From positions 1-64,000 of the forward strand of contig NZ_JXST01000010.1 in assembly GCF_000878195.1 (NCBI RefSeq): 64,000 nucleotides of DNA, written 5' to 3'. The position numbers and the translations under genes are program-made. This DNA comes from Mycolicibacterium llatzerense. GTDB taxonomy: Bacteria; Actinomycetota; Actinomycetes; Mycobacteriales; Mycobacteriaceae. Positions within the stretch are counted from its first letter, which is position 1. The number at the start of each line of letters is the position of its first letter. Positions 33,688 to 41,958 of the stretch are shown here, piece after piece. The notes under the pieces are model-generated. The model was not told where the DNA came from and did not search any database. It was given only the letters and a program-made list of their open reading frames with translations.

Positions 33688-34736
33688 AGCCCTATCGTGT
33701 CGTGCAATGGACGACCGGCAATGTCGGCAAGAGCTCGGTCAAAGCCGTTGCCGCACATCCAGACCTGGAACTCGTGGGCTGCTACGCCTGGTCACCGGAC
33801 AAGGTCGGCCTCGATGTCGGCGAGCTGTGCGGGATCGACCCCGTCGGGGTGGCCGCCACCAATGATGTTGCGGCGCTGCTGGCGCAGAAGCCGGACTGCG
33901 TGGTGTACAACCCGATGTGGGTCGACGTCGACGAAGTCGTGCGCATCCTCGAAGCCGGCGTCAATGTCGTTGCGACGGCATCTTTCATCACCGGACACAA
34001 CTTGGGCCGCGACCGGGAGCGCATCATCGAGGCCTGCCGCGTCGGGGGCTCGACGATGTTCGGCTCCGGCGTCAGCCCCGGATTCGCCGAGCTGCTGGCA
34101 ATCGTCGGCGCGATGGCGTGCGACCGGGTCGACAAGGTGACCATCGCAGAGTGCGCCGACACCACCTTCTACGATTCGCCCGCCACCGAAATCCCCTGCG
34201 GCTTCGGCATGCCGATCGATTCGCCCGACCTGCCGCCGATGGCCGCCGCGGGCACCGCGATCTTCGGTGAGGCGGTGCGGCTGCTCGCCGACTCGTTGGG
34301 CGTCGAACTCGACGAGGTCCGGTGCGAAGCCGAATACGCGCAGACCACAACGGATCTGGATCTCGGGTCGTGGACCATCGAGAAGGGTTGCGTGGCGGGC
34401 GTCGCCGCGAGCTGGCAAGGTGTGATCGCCGGCAAGACCGTCGTCGAACTCAAGGTGCGCTGGCGAAAGGGCCAGTCACTCGATCCCGATTGGCACCTCG
34501 ACGCCGACGCGTGGACCATCACCATCGACGGCCGCCCGACCGTCACCATGAAGGTCGGCTTCCTGCCGCCACCGGACTTTCAGGCGACCACCATGGCTGA
34601 GTTCATGACCCTCGGCCACATCATGACCGCGATGCCCGCCATCAACGCCATCCCGGCCGTCGTCACGGCCGCGCCTGGCATCGCCACCTACAACGACCTA
34701 CCGCTGACCCTACCGCGCATGAAAGGCCTTGCATGA
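33684..34736 (+). CDS. DapB-like NAD(P)H-dependent oxidoreductase
   Basis: A 350-residue protein of the dihydrodipicolinate-reductase-like group that is frequent in mycobacterial catabolic clusters. The Rossmann start is YRVVQWTTGNVGKSSVKAVAAHPDLELVG in outline, with G-N-V-G as cofactor loop; GVNVVATASFITGHNLG and FGSGVSPGFAE follow. The C-terminal half (WRKGQSLDPDWHLDADAW) is unlike true DapB. These proteins probably reduce or oxidise an unknown pathway intermediate. ATGA overlaps link it to the ferredoxin and the SDR on either side. Confidence 0.82.
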   Translation: MKPYRVVQWTTGNVGKSSVKAVAAHPDLELVGCYAWSPDKVGLDVGELCGIDPVGVAATNDVAALLAQKPDCVVYNPMWVDVDEVVRILEAGVNVVATASFITGHNLGRDRERIIEACRVGGSTMFGSGVSPGFAELLAIVGAMACDRVDKVTIAECADTTFYDSPATEIPCGFGMPIDSPDLPPMAAAGTAIFGEAVRLLADSLGVELDEVRCEAEYAQTTTDLDLGSWTIEKGCVAGVAASWQGVIAGKTVVELKVRWRKGQSLDPDWHLDADAWTITIDGRPTVTMKVGFLPPPDFQATTMAEFMTLGHIMTAMPAINAIPAVVTAAPGIATYNDLPLTLPRMKGLA

Positions 34737-35488
34737 AAGAAGGATTCGAGGGCCGGGTCGCCCTGATCACCGGAGCGGGCTCGGGCATCGGGCGCGCCAC
34801 TGCCCTGGCATTCGCCAAGGCGGGCGCCCGCGTCGTCGCCACCGATATCAACGGCGAGGCGGCGCGGGAAACCGCGGAGTTGATCGGCGATGCTGCCATT
34901 GCCGTCGGCGCTGACATCTCCGACGAGGAATCCGTGGCACGCGCGGTGGCTGCGGCCCTCGATACCTACGGCCACATCGACGTGCTGTCCAACAACGCCG
35001 GCGTCATCGACACCATGGCGCTGCCCGCCGACACCACGCTCGCCGAATGGGACCGGGTCATCCGGATCAACCTGACCGGCACCTTCATCGTCACCCACGC
35101 GGTGCTGCCCCACATGCTCGGCCAACAGCGTGGCGTCATCATCAACACCGGCTCGGCCGCCGGGGTTCGTGGCGGCTCGGCGGGCGCCGCATACACCGCA
35201 TCCAAGCATGGCGTGATAGGCCTGACCCGTAACATCGCCTGGTCGTACGCCACGGATGGCATTCGGTGCAACGCGATCCTGCCAGGCCCCACACTCACCG
35301 GAATCACCAGCAGCATCAGCGGATTCAACGAGACGGGTCAGGCCCGCCTGACGCCCATCATCTCGGCGGCCCCGAACATCGCCCTGCCCGAGCAGATGGC
35401 CGACGTGATCGTCTTCCTCGCCTCCGACGCCGCGGCATTCGTCAACGGTGCGATCGTGGCAGCCGACGGCGGGTGGTCGGCAGGCTGA
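34733..35488 (+). CDS. Short-chain dehydrogenase/reductase (SDR)
   Basis: A 251-residue classical SDR: TGAGSGIG at 13-20, NNAG at 87-90, Ser141 and Tyr154-x3-Lys158 (AAYTASKHG). Asp38 at the end of the second strand (VVATDING) favours NAD. It is the last gene of the long plus-strand operon and is convergent with the DUF1330 gene 24 bases away. No strong hairpin is visible in this short gap. Confidence 0.9.
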   Translation: MKEGFEGRVALITGAGSGIGRATALAFAKAGARVVATDINGEAARETAELIGDAAIAVGADISDEESVARAVAAALDTYGHIDVLSNNAGVIDTMALPADTTLAEWDRVIRINLTGTFIVTHAVLPHMLGQQRGVIINTGSAAGVRGGSAGAAYTASKHGVIGLTRNIAWSYATDGIRCNAILPGPTLTGITSSISGFNETGQARLTPIISAAPNIALPEQMADVIVFLASDAAAFVNGAIVAADGGWSAG

Positions 35489-35512
35489 CGCCTGCCCACC
35501 ATCAGGCCGCTG

Positions 35513-35803
35513 TCAGGCCCCGAAGCCCGCCAGGATCACCGCATTACAGTCCGCGGCAGACTGGCGGATTTTCGCCGCCGCCTGGTACGCGTCGGATTCG
35601 TACCAGGCGCGTGCGGCATCCACCGACTCGAACTCCAGCACGACGGTCTGGTTGCCGTGCCAGCTGCCCTCGAGCACCTGCGGGTTCTGGTCCACCGATA
35701 CGATCGTGGCGGACGACATCGCCTTGCCGGCCAGCTTGGCGTACTCGGCCATACCGGCGGGGTCCTTGACGTCCTCGGTGAGGATCACATATCCCTTGGC
35801 CAC
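35513..35803 (-). CDS. DUF1330-family protein
   Basis: A 96-residue ferredoxin-like-fold (dimeric alpha-beta barrel) protein of the DUF1330 family: KGYVILTEDVKDPAGMAEYAKLA and VVLEFESVDAARAWYESDAYQ are typical. Some relatives act as small isomerases or monooxygenase-like enzymes, but the function of the family is not known. It is the last gene of a P450-ferredoxin-DUF1330 operon, 14 bases after the ferredoxin, so it may handle the P450 product. Confidence 0.88.
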   Translation of the reverse strand: MAKGYVILTEDVKDPAGMAEYAKLAGKAMSSATIVSVDQNPQVLEGSWHGNQTVVLEFESVDAARAWYESDAYQAAAKIRQSAADCNAVILAGFGA

Positions 35804-35817
35804 TCGAATCTCCTTGA

Positions 35818-36012
35818 CTAGTCGTTATTTTCGACGATTGCTTGTTCAGGGCAATTCACCATGGCATCGCGAACCGCAACTTCGAGATCGCCGGTCACCT
35901 CGGCCGGATCGGCGACGGCATAACCGTCGTCGGTCATGCTGAAGACATCAGGGCACAACGTCAGGCACATGCCGTGCCCGCGACACCGGTCTTCATCGAC
36001 AACAACCTTCAT
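35818..36012 (-). CDS. Small P450-type ferredoxin
   Basis: A 64-residue ferredoxin with Cys10, Cys16 (RCRGHGMC), an extra Cys20 and Cys54 (NCPEQA); His13 is at the variable ligand position. Its start overlaps the P450 stop by four bases, so it is the partner of the P450 at 36.0-37.3 kb. Confidence 0.9.
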   Translation of the reverse strand: MKVVVDEDRCRGHGMCLTLCPDVFSMTDDGYAVADPAEVTGDLEVAVRDAMVNCPEQAIVENND

Positions 36013-37298
36013 GACGCGCTCCCGACCGGATCGAATTCGAGGTGGAGATCGATGATGCCACGCAGGATGTAGGTCGGGATGTACTGGTACTGACGGCTTC
36101 CCGCCGGCCCGTGGTGCGCATCAGAAATTCGGATGTCCGATGTTCGGTCCAGTAACCGCTCCAGGGCCACGCGCGTCTCGGCCCGTGCCAGCGGCGCACC
36201 CGGGCAGCTGTGGATACCGCGCCCGAACGCCAGGTGCTGGCGGGCGTTCTTACGCTCGGCATCGAAGGTGTCGGGATCCTCGAACCGTCGCGGATCCCGG
36301 TTGGCCGCACCGTTGATCACCATCAGCGTGCAGCCCGCTCCGATCGCCTCGTCGCCGATGGTGGTCGGCACGCGCGAGAGCCGGAAGTCGCCCTTCACCG
36401 GACTCTCGATGCGCAGGCACTCTTCGATGAAGTTCGGCAGCAGGCTGCGGTCTGCCCGCAGCTTGGCCTGAATGTCGGGTTGCTCGCCGATGACCTTCAG
36501 CGCGGTACTGAGCAGCCGGACCGTGGTCTCCTGTCCGGCCGAGAACACGTTCGTGGCCACGCGCACCACGTCGTCCACCGTCGGCATGGTGCCGTCGGGG
36601 AACGTCGCGGTGGCCAGGCCGGTGAGCACGTCGTCGCGCGGTTCGCGGCGGCGATCCTCGACGTAGACCGCGAAAGCCTCGTAGAGATACTCGAACGGCG
36701 TCTTGGAGAGCGTCTTGTCGTCGGTGCTGCCCAGCCCGCCGCCATGGGTCCCCTTCGCGAGGCGCTCGAGCAGCTCGGGGCAGTCCTCGTCGGGAACACC
36801 GAGCAGGTCCGCGATGACGCGCAGCGTGAACGGCCCGGCGAACCCCTTGATGAACTCACCTTCGCCGGGCGCCAGGAAGTCGCCCAGCATGTCGTCGGCG
36901 ATCCGCCACATCGCGTCCTCGTTCTCCTTGAGGCGCTTTGGGGTGATCAGCCGCATCAGCAGTGCGCGGTGATTGGTGTGCGTGGGCGGGTCCAGCGTGG
37001 GCAGCTGATCGCTGTACGGGATCTCGTCGCGGTGCTTGACGATGAGGTCGCTGACATCATCACCCTCGAGCGGCACCGGGAACCCCGGGAACGGGCCGGT
37101 GACCGAGATGCACGACGAGAAGGTGTCGGCGTCGTTGTAGACGTCGACCGCCTCCTGCCAGCCGGTGACCATCGTGACGCCGTAATGCTCCTCGCGAGCC
37201 ACCGGACACTTGTTCCGCAGGGCCTCGTAAAACGGGTACGGGTCATCGGTCAACCGACCATCCCGGAAGAAATCGACCGCGGTGAGGTCTTCCGACAC
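36009..37298 (-). CDS. Cytochrome P450
   Basis: A 429-residue P450: I-helix NVFSAGQETTVRL, ExxR EECLR, haem loop LAFGRGIHSCPGAPLAR with Cys365. I start at the GTG giving VSEDLTAVDFF, preceded by GGAGG; a frame-extending ATG at 37343 lies within the operator palindrome and is unlikely. It resembles the P450 at 13.5 kb in its N-terminus, GDDVSDL-type insertion and tail, so the two are paralogues perhaps acting on related positions of one substrate. It leads an operon with ferredoxin and DUF1330. Confidence 0.93.
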   Translation of the reverse strand: MSEDLTAVDFFRDGRLTDDPYPFYEALRNKCPVAREEHYGVTMVTGWQEAVDVYNDADTFSSCISVTGPFPGFPVPLEGDDVSDLIVKHRDEIPYSDQLPTLDPPTHTNHRALLMRLITPKRLKENEDAMWRIADDMLGDFLAPGEGEFIKGFAGPFTLRVIADLLGVPDEDCPELLERLAKGTHGGGLGSTDDKTLSKTPFEYLYEAFAVYVEDRRREPRDDVLTGLATATFPDGTMPTVDDVVRVATNVFSAGQETTVRLLSTALKVIGEQPDIQAKLRADRSLLPNFIEECLRIESPVKGDFRLSRVPTTIGDEAIGAGCTLMVINGAANRDPRRFEDPDTFDAERKNARQHLAFGRGIHSCPGAPLARAETRVALERLLDRTSDIRISDAHHGPAGSRQYQYIPTYILRGIIDLHLEFDPVGSAS

Positions 37299-37324
37299 GC
37301 GTCCTCCATTCCAAACCAATTCAG

Positions 37325-37343
37325 ATGAGAATATCATTCTCAT
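37325..37343. promoter_or_regulatory. Operator site F, perfect GAGAAT-N3-ATTCTC palindrome
   Basis: ATGAGAATATCATTCTCAT is a perfect 19-base palindrome 27 bases before the GTG of the P450 operon. On its other side lies the 3-prime end of the TauD-type gene, so only the P450 operon is a target. Confidence 0.75.
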
Positions 37344-37392
37344 TCTTGATGATTAGATTTCCACAGCAGTTCGCCGACGTCAATGCGGCTGA

Positions 37393-38238
37393 TCACTGGA
37401 TCGGTTCGTCACCGAGCACTGTGGTGCGCAACATCTCGCGCGGCGAGCCAGGGTCGTAGGGCGCAGCCCGGTGCAGCACGCCACGGTTGTCCCAGATGAC
37501 GGTGTCCCCCACCGACCACGTGTGGCTGTACACCTTCTCGGGAACCGTTGCGCGCTCGAGCAGTTCGGCGAGCAGCGCGCGTCCCTCAGCCAGGTCCATG
37601 CCGACGATGTAGTCCGCCGACGCACCGAGTACCAGCGACCTACGGCCGCTGCGGTGCGTCCAGACCAGCGGATGCTCGTGTGTGCGCCGCGACCGCCACG
37701 CCGCCAGCATCTCCGGTGACAGGTCCGGAGTGACGCGGCGTTGCGAAGCCTCCAGCGAATGGACCACCCGCAACCGCCCGCAATGATCCTGTTCGTCGGC
37801 GTTCAATTCGTCATATGCACCATAGGAATTGGCGAACTCGGTCTCACCGCCGCTGGCCGCCACCGCGACGGCCGAGAGCACCGTCGCCTGCTGTGGGCAG
37901 GTGTCGTCGATAGGCGTGCAGCCGTCGATGTGCCAGTCGAACGTCGCCCGCAGATAGGCCGCCGAGGCGTTCTTGGACGTGTCGAGGGTGATCGGGTAGA
38001 TGCCCGCGACCGGATGATGGCCGTCCGAAGAGTGATCGACATGTCCAAGCCTGCGGCAGAACGCGACCTGCTCGTCCGGACCGAGCTGCAGACCCGGAAA
38101 GACCAGTACGCCGTTGTCCTCCAAGGCATCCAGCACCGCTGCCGCCAGCACATCGTCGGCGGCCAATCGCCCGGCATCGATGCCGAGCACTTCCGCCCCG
38201 ACCGACGACGTGAGCTTGTTGATGGTCAGCAGGCTCAT
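37393..38238 (-). CDS. TauD/TfdA-type 2-oxoglutarate-dependent dioxygenase
   Basis: A 281-residue Fe(II)/2-oxoglutarate dioxygenase. Metal ligands are His103-x-Asp105 in FDWHIDG and His256 in NRGVLHRAAP; Arg267 would bind 2-oxoglutarate. All are in the expected places. The family hydroxylates an unactivated carbon, often releasing a leaving group. It is the last gene of a Rieske operon (reductase, SDR, Rieske oxygenase, small partner, this gene) and overlaps the small partner gene as ATGA. In the two other Rieske modules this place is taken by an amidohydrolase. Confidence 0.9.
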   Translation of the reverse strand: MSLLTINKLTSSVGAEVLGIDAGRLAADDVLAAAVLDALEDNGVLVFPGLQLGPDEQVAFCRRLGHVDHSSDGHHPVAGIYPITLDTSKNASAAYLRATFDWHIDGCTPIDDTCPQQATVLSAVAVAASGGETEFANSYGAYDELNADEQDHCGRLRVVHSLEASQRRVTPDLSPEMLAAWRSRRTHEHPLVWTHRSGRRSLVLGASADYIVGMDLAEGRALLAELLERATVPEKVYSHTWSVGDTVIWDNRGVLHRAAPYDPGSPREMLRTTVLGDEPIQ

Positions 38239-38570
38239 GGCACTGGCGCCCCGACGCGATTCATGACGGCATCGGCGGAGTCGGCCGGCTTCTGCGTGCC
38301 GAAGATCTCGACGGCCATCGAGACCATGATCATCGAGTAGATGAGGTGCAGCAGGTTGAGCGCGTCGTCCGGCAGGTCGTCGAGCCCGAACTTGTCGCAA
38401 TAGTCGATGGCCTCTTCGAAGCGCGGGGTGAACGCGTCGTAGAACTCTCGAATCTCGACCATCGGGGTGCTCAGGCGCATGTCCCAGCGTTCGGGTTCTG
38501 TTGCTAGGCAACACTTCTCCGCGAACGGCTCGAACTCGGCGAACGCGCTGGGCAGTCGTGCTTCCGCCAT
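38235..38570 (-). CDS. Small Rieske-oxygenase-associated protein, copy 1
   Basis: A 111-residue protein I do not recognise by name. It has no cysteine motif, signal or membrane anchor; it looks mainly helical and carries the core FYDAFTPRFEEAIDYCDKFGLDDLPDDA, whose counterparts occur in two other genes of this window (43.7 and 62.5 kb), each directly after a Rieske oxygenase. The start may also be the GTG two codons upstream, which overlaps the Rieske stop (GTGATCATG). Constant pairing suggests a small subunit, assembly factor or substrate-handling partner of this Rieske subgroup; it is not related in appearance to the beta subunits of aromatic dioxygenases. Confidence 0.8.
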   Translation of the reverse strand: MAEARLPSAFAEFEPFAEKCCLATEPERWDMRLSTPMVEIREFYDAFTPRFEEAIDYCDKFGLDDLPDDALNLLHLIYSMIMVSMAVEIFGTQKPADSADAVMNRVGAPVP

Positions 38571-38572
38571 GA

Positions 38573-39832
38573 TCACACTCCCACCGGCGCACGCTGAGCC
38601 TGGTACTGCTCGACCCAGTCGACAGACACCTTGTGCAGATGACGAACCAGGATCTCCTGATCGGACAGCGGATAGTCGTCGACGACGTCGTATTCCAGCG
38701 CCGCCTGGGTGCCGCCGAGCATGCCGGCGTCCTGAAGCGCGAATTCCTTGAGCACCACCGAGGCGACCTCGTGCTCGATGCGTTCACGGACGGAGCGCGC
38801 TGGGTGAAATGCGTTGTACGCCTCGAACTTATGGGTGTTGTGCGAGGTCGGCCAGTAGCGGTACAGCAGATACCAGCCGTGGTAGATCAGGATCTCCAGA
38901 TTCGGGAAAATCTGGAAGTTGGTGATGCCCCACGGTTCGATGCCGCCGGGGTTCAGTCCGGCCGAGAAATGGGTGTCCGGGGTACGCCACGGCCCCACCA
39001 GACCGCTGCGCGTGACCCGTTCGACCGGATACATGTAGTCGGGATCGAGCTTCCAGCGCCGGGTACCCGCGGTCGACACGAGCCGGTGCGGACCGTCGAT
39101 CTGAAAGTGCCCGCACTCGAAACTGGCGTTGGGTTGGCGCACCGCGCTGGGCACCTGCTGCGAGTGCAGCGAGGGCACGTGGTAGTACTCCTGGAACGCA
39201 TCGGCGAAGATTTTCCAGTTGCTGTTGTTCTCCGCCGCAAAGTCATAGCGCTCGGTCATCAACCCGAACGGGTAGTCGTCGAGCGCCGTGATCATCGGGC
39301 CGAGGAACTCCCGCAGACTCCACTGGGGCTCGGGATCGAAGTTGATGAAGATGAAACCGTTCCACACCTCGCAGTGCACGGGCTTGAGCCCATACTGCGA
39401 GCTGTCCAGCCCGAAGAACTCCCCCTCCTGCTGGACGAAGGTCAACTCGCCTTTGAGGTCGTAACGCCAGCCGTGATACTTGCAGGTGAACTGGCGGCAG
39501 CCGCCTCTGGTCTCCTCGCCCGGAAAGTCGTTCCATACCAACTTGTTTCCACGATGCCGGCAGATGTTGTAGAAGGCGCGAATCTCGTCGTCCCGGCCCT
39601 TCACCACGATCACCGACGTCCGGGCCGCATCGATCTCTTTGGTGAAATAGCTGCCGGCTCGCGGCACTTCCTCGATCCGGCCGACGTTGAGCCAGGCGCG
39701 TTTGAAGACCGCTTCGCGCTCGAGTTCGTAGAACTCCGGCGAGATCGAGTCGCGAAACGAAATCGGCCCGGTGCCGAGTTCGGGATAATGCTCGGTCCAA
39801 CTGCCTTCAGCCGGTTTCGGCCACTTAGCCAT
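38573..39832 (-). CDS. Rieske non-haem iron oxygenase, large subunit (copy 1)
   Basis: A 419-residue Rieske oxygenase. The [2Fe-2S] ligands are Cys91-x-His93 (CRHRG) and Cys117-x2-His120 (CKYHGW). The catalytic iron site is in NWKIFADAFQEYYHVPSLH, where the Asp and the two His (D-x6-YH-x4-H) match the usual mononuclear iron motif. Together with the KshB-type reductase encoded two genes upstream it forms a two-component monooxygenase system like KshAB. Two paralogues are at 44.0 and 61.2 kb and share the N-terminus KPxxGSWTE. Substrate unknown, probably polycyclic or long alkyl. Confidence 0.92.
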   Translation of the reverse strand: MAKWPKPAEGSWTEHYPELGTGPISFRDSISPEFYELEREAVFKRAWLNVGRIEEVPRAGSYFTKEIDAARTSVIVVKGRDDEIRAFYNICRHRGNKLVWNDFPGEETRGGCRQFTCKYHGWRYDLKGELTFVQQEGEFFGLDSSQYGLKPVHCEVWNGFIFINFDPEPQWSLREFLGPMITALDDYPFGLMTERYDFAAENNSNWKIFADAFQEYYHVPSLHSQQVPSAVRQPNASFECGHFQIDGPHRLVSTAGTRRWKLDPDYMYPVERVTRSGLVGPWRTPDTHFSAGLNPGGIEPWGITNFQIFPNLEILIYHGWYLLYRYWPTSHNTHKFEAYNAFHPARSVRERIEHEVASVVLKEFALQDAGMLGGTQAALEYDVVDDYPLSDQEILVRHLHKVSVDWVEQYQAQRAPVGV

Positions 39833-39856
39833 GAACTCCTCCTCGAAGTTGTTGCC

Positions 39857-40600
39857 TCACATCACTGCCCCACCGTTGACGCCCAGGGTCTGTCCGGTGA
39901 TGAAGCCCGCCTCCGGCGAGCACAGGAACCCCACCGCCGCGGCGATGTCGTCACCGGTACCGAGATGTCCGACCGGGATGCTGGCCGCCATCTGTTCGTT
40001 GGGCGGCAGGTTGCCCGTCGCCTGCGACTGGTGCTGCATCGGTGTCTCGATGCCCGACGGCGGTACGTTGTTCACGGTGATCCCGGACGGGCCATATTCG
40101 CGCGCAAGCGATTTCGTCAGCGACAACAGCGCACCCTTGGAAGCTGCGTAGTGCGCCATGCCCGGTGATCCGCGCTGTGCGCTCGACGACGAGATCATCA
40201 CGATGCGGCCCCATCCCGCCGCCAGCATGTCGGGCACCGCGACCTGACAACAATGGAACGTGCCGGTGAGATTCACGTCGATCAACCGCTGCCAGGCCTG
40301 GACGGTGATATCGGTGAACGGCGCGAAGTCCACCACACCGGCGCTGGTGACCAGAATGTGCACGGGCCCGAACTCGCTGCGCACCTTCGCGAAGGCATCC
40401 TCCACGGATGTGCGGTCACTGACGTCGACGGCGATCCCGATCGCCGCCACCCCGTCGGCGCGCAGATCCTCGGCAACCCTTTGTGCCGCTTCACTGTTCA
40501 CATCAAGGACAGCCACCCGGTGTCCCCGCCGGCCCAGCTCATGGCAGGTCGCCTCGCCCATTCCCGAGGCCCCGCCGGTCACCACAGCCACGCGTGTCAT
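39857..40600 (-). CDS. Short-chain dehydrogenase/reductase (SDR)
   Basis: A 247-residue classical SDR: TGGASGMG at 8-15, Ser138, and Tyr151-x3-Lys155 (HYAASKGA). Asp33 after the second strand suggests NAD. I start at the ATG giving MTRVAVVTGG; the frame stays open upstream only through the reductase gene. It sits between the reductase and the Rieske oxygenase and could oxidise the alcohol produced by that oxygenase. It resembles the SDR at 16.3 kb. Confidence 0.9.
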   Translation of the reverse strand: MTRVAVVTGGASGMGEATCHELGRRGHRVAVLDVNSEAAQRVAEDLRADGVAAIGIAVDVSDRTSVEDAFAKVRSEFGPVHILVTSAGVVDFAPFTDITVQAWQRLIDVNLTGTFHCCQVAVPDMLAAGWGRIVMISSSSAQRGSPGMAHYAASKGALLSLTKSLAREYGPSGITVNNVPPSGIETPMQHQSQATGNLPPNEQMAASIPVGHLGTGDDIAAAVGFLCSPEAGFITGQTLGVNGGAVM

Positions 40601-40608
40601 GTGCACTC

Positions 40609-41625
40609 CTACTCGTAAACCACTCGAACGGTTCTGCTGGTCGGCATGGACTGACAGGTCAGCACCCAGCCGTCGGCGACCTCGTCGTCGTCGAGAGCAT
40701 CGTTGTTGATCATGTGCGCGCTGCCTTCGACGATGCGGGCCATACACGTTCCGCAGGAACCGGTTTCGCACGACGACGGCGCCCGCAGGCCCGCGATGCG
40801 GGCTGTCTGCAGCAGGGTGTTGCCGGACCGGTATTCCACGGTCGTCTTGCGGCGGTCGAGTTCGATGGTGACTTCCTCGGTGACCGATGCCGCCGCGTCG
40901 GCAGCCGATACCGCGGCGACCTGGAAGCGCTCCAGGTGAATCCGGGTCCGGGGCGTTCCGGTCTGCATGACGGCGGATTCCACGGCGTCCATGAACGGCC
41001 CCGGCCCGCAGATGTAGTACTCGGCATCACCGGCATCGGCGATGAAGGACGCGATGGCCTCAGGCTGCACGACGCCGTCGACGTCGTCGAGGTGGTGCCG
41101 CACGGCGAGTCGGTCCGGATGCGATTTCGCCAGAGCGCCAAGGGAATCGGCGAAGATCACCGAGTCGCGACTGCGGTTGGCGTAGAACAGCCGGATGCGG
41201 CGGGAAGTCCCGGCCAGCGCGGCGCCGATCAATGAGTGGATCGGCGTGATCCCGCTGCCACCCGCGAAGGCCACGATGTCGCGGTCCGCCGCACTCAGGA
41301 CGAATCGCCCTTCCGGCGGTGCGGCCTCGATGTGATCGCCGGCCGTGGCCGTGTCGTTCAGCCAGTTCGAGACGAGCCCGCCCCCGTCACGCTTGACAGT
41401 GATCTGCAGGTCGTCTCCATTGTGGGGCGACGACGACATCGAGTAGCACCGCCGGTGCTGGTCCCCGGCCACCTGCACCCGCAGGGTCAGGAATTGCCCT
41501 GCCTGGTAACGGAATCGGGGCGCGCAATCTTCGGGGATGTCGAGAACCAACGACACCGCGTCGCCGGTTTCCCGCACCACCCGCTTGATACGCAGTGACG
41601 CGAAATCGTCTGCTAGATCAGCCAT
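40609..41625 (-). CDS. KshB/HmpX-type ferredoxin-NAD(P) reductase with plant-type [2Fe-2S] domain
   Basis: A 338-residue reductase. Order: FAD domain with RCYSMSSSP (59-67), NAD(P) domain with FAGGSGITPIHS, and a C-terminal plant-type [2Fe-2S] domain with Cys286, Cys291, Cys294 (CETGSCGTC) and Cys324 (LTCQ). This is the KshB layout and it feeds Rieske oxygenases. It is the first gene of the operon with SDR, Rieske oxygenase, small partner and TauD-type gene, and is the only such reductase in the window, so it may serve all three Rieske oxygenases. Two tandem operator-like sites lie 12-47 bases upstream. Confidence 0.92.
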   Translation of the reverse strand: MADLADDFASLRIKRVVRETGDAVSLVLDIPEDCAPRFRYQAGQFLTLRVQVAGDQHRRCYSMSSSPHNGDDLQITVKRDGGGLVSNWLNDTATAGDHIEAAPPEGRFVLSAADRDIVAFAGGSGITPIHSLIGAALAGTSRRIRLFYANRSRDSVIFADSLGALAKSHPDRLAVRHHLDDVDGVVQPEAIASFIADAGDAEYYICGPGPFMDAVESAVMQTGTPRTRIHLERFQVAAVSAADAAASVTEEVTIELDRRKTTVEYRSGNTLLQTARIAGLRAPSSCETGSCGTCMARIVEGSAHMINNDALDDDEVADGWVLTCQSMPTSRTVRVVYE

Positions 41626-41636
41626 CCCCTCGACAG

Positions 41637-41672
41637 TATCAAGTACTTGTTATTGATATCAAGTGGTTGATA
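41637..41672. promoter_or_regulatory. Two tandem TATCAA-N4-TTGATA operator-like sites
   Basis: TATCAAGTACTTGTTA (41637-41652) and TATCAAGTGGTTGATA (41657-41672) lie 20 bases apart, two helical turns, in front of the reductase operon. The first includes ATCAAGTACTTGTT, which fits the consensus published for KstR2 (AnCAAGnnCTTGnT); the second has one mismatch. The nearby MarR protein is the other possible binder. Confidence 0.65.
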
Positions 41673-41958
41673 ATGGGACGGATATTCACATCCGTCACAC
41701 CAGCCGCCGGGCACCTACGGTCATGTGGTGCCCGAACTCAGTATCACCGGCGATATCACGTTCCGAACCCATGTCGACCAACTGAGACCGGTGTGCCTGT
41801 GGCGCAAGTGGCGTTCGCCTGCTGGGCGCGTGACTAGCAAATGCCTTGTGTCCGTTGACTGTGCGCTGGCGCCGAGAATTTTCGAGTGGAATCTGCGTGG
41901 ATGCACGGTCAACCCACTGATCCAGGCCGACCGGCCCCAACAGGAGCACCGGTACCGC
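41673..41958. other. Intergenic stretch with a possible hairpin, no gene seen
   Basis: Nearly 290 bases between the tandem operator sites and the end of the MarR gene. Several frames stay open but none has a ribosome-binding site, family pattern or natural codon use. A hairpin with arms GGGCACC and GGTGCCC (41709-41733, 11-base loop) could end transcription from the MarR side. The base composition is lower in GC than the neighbours, as for a promoter region or a remnant. Confidence 0.5.
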
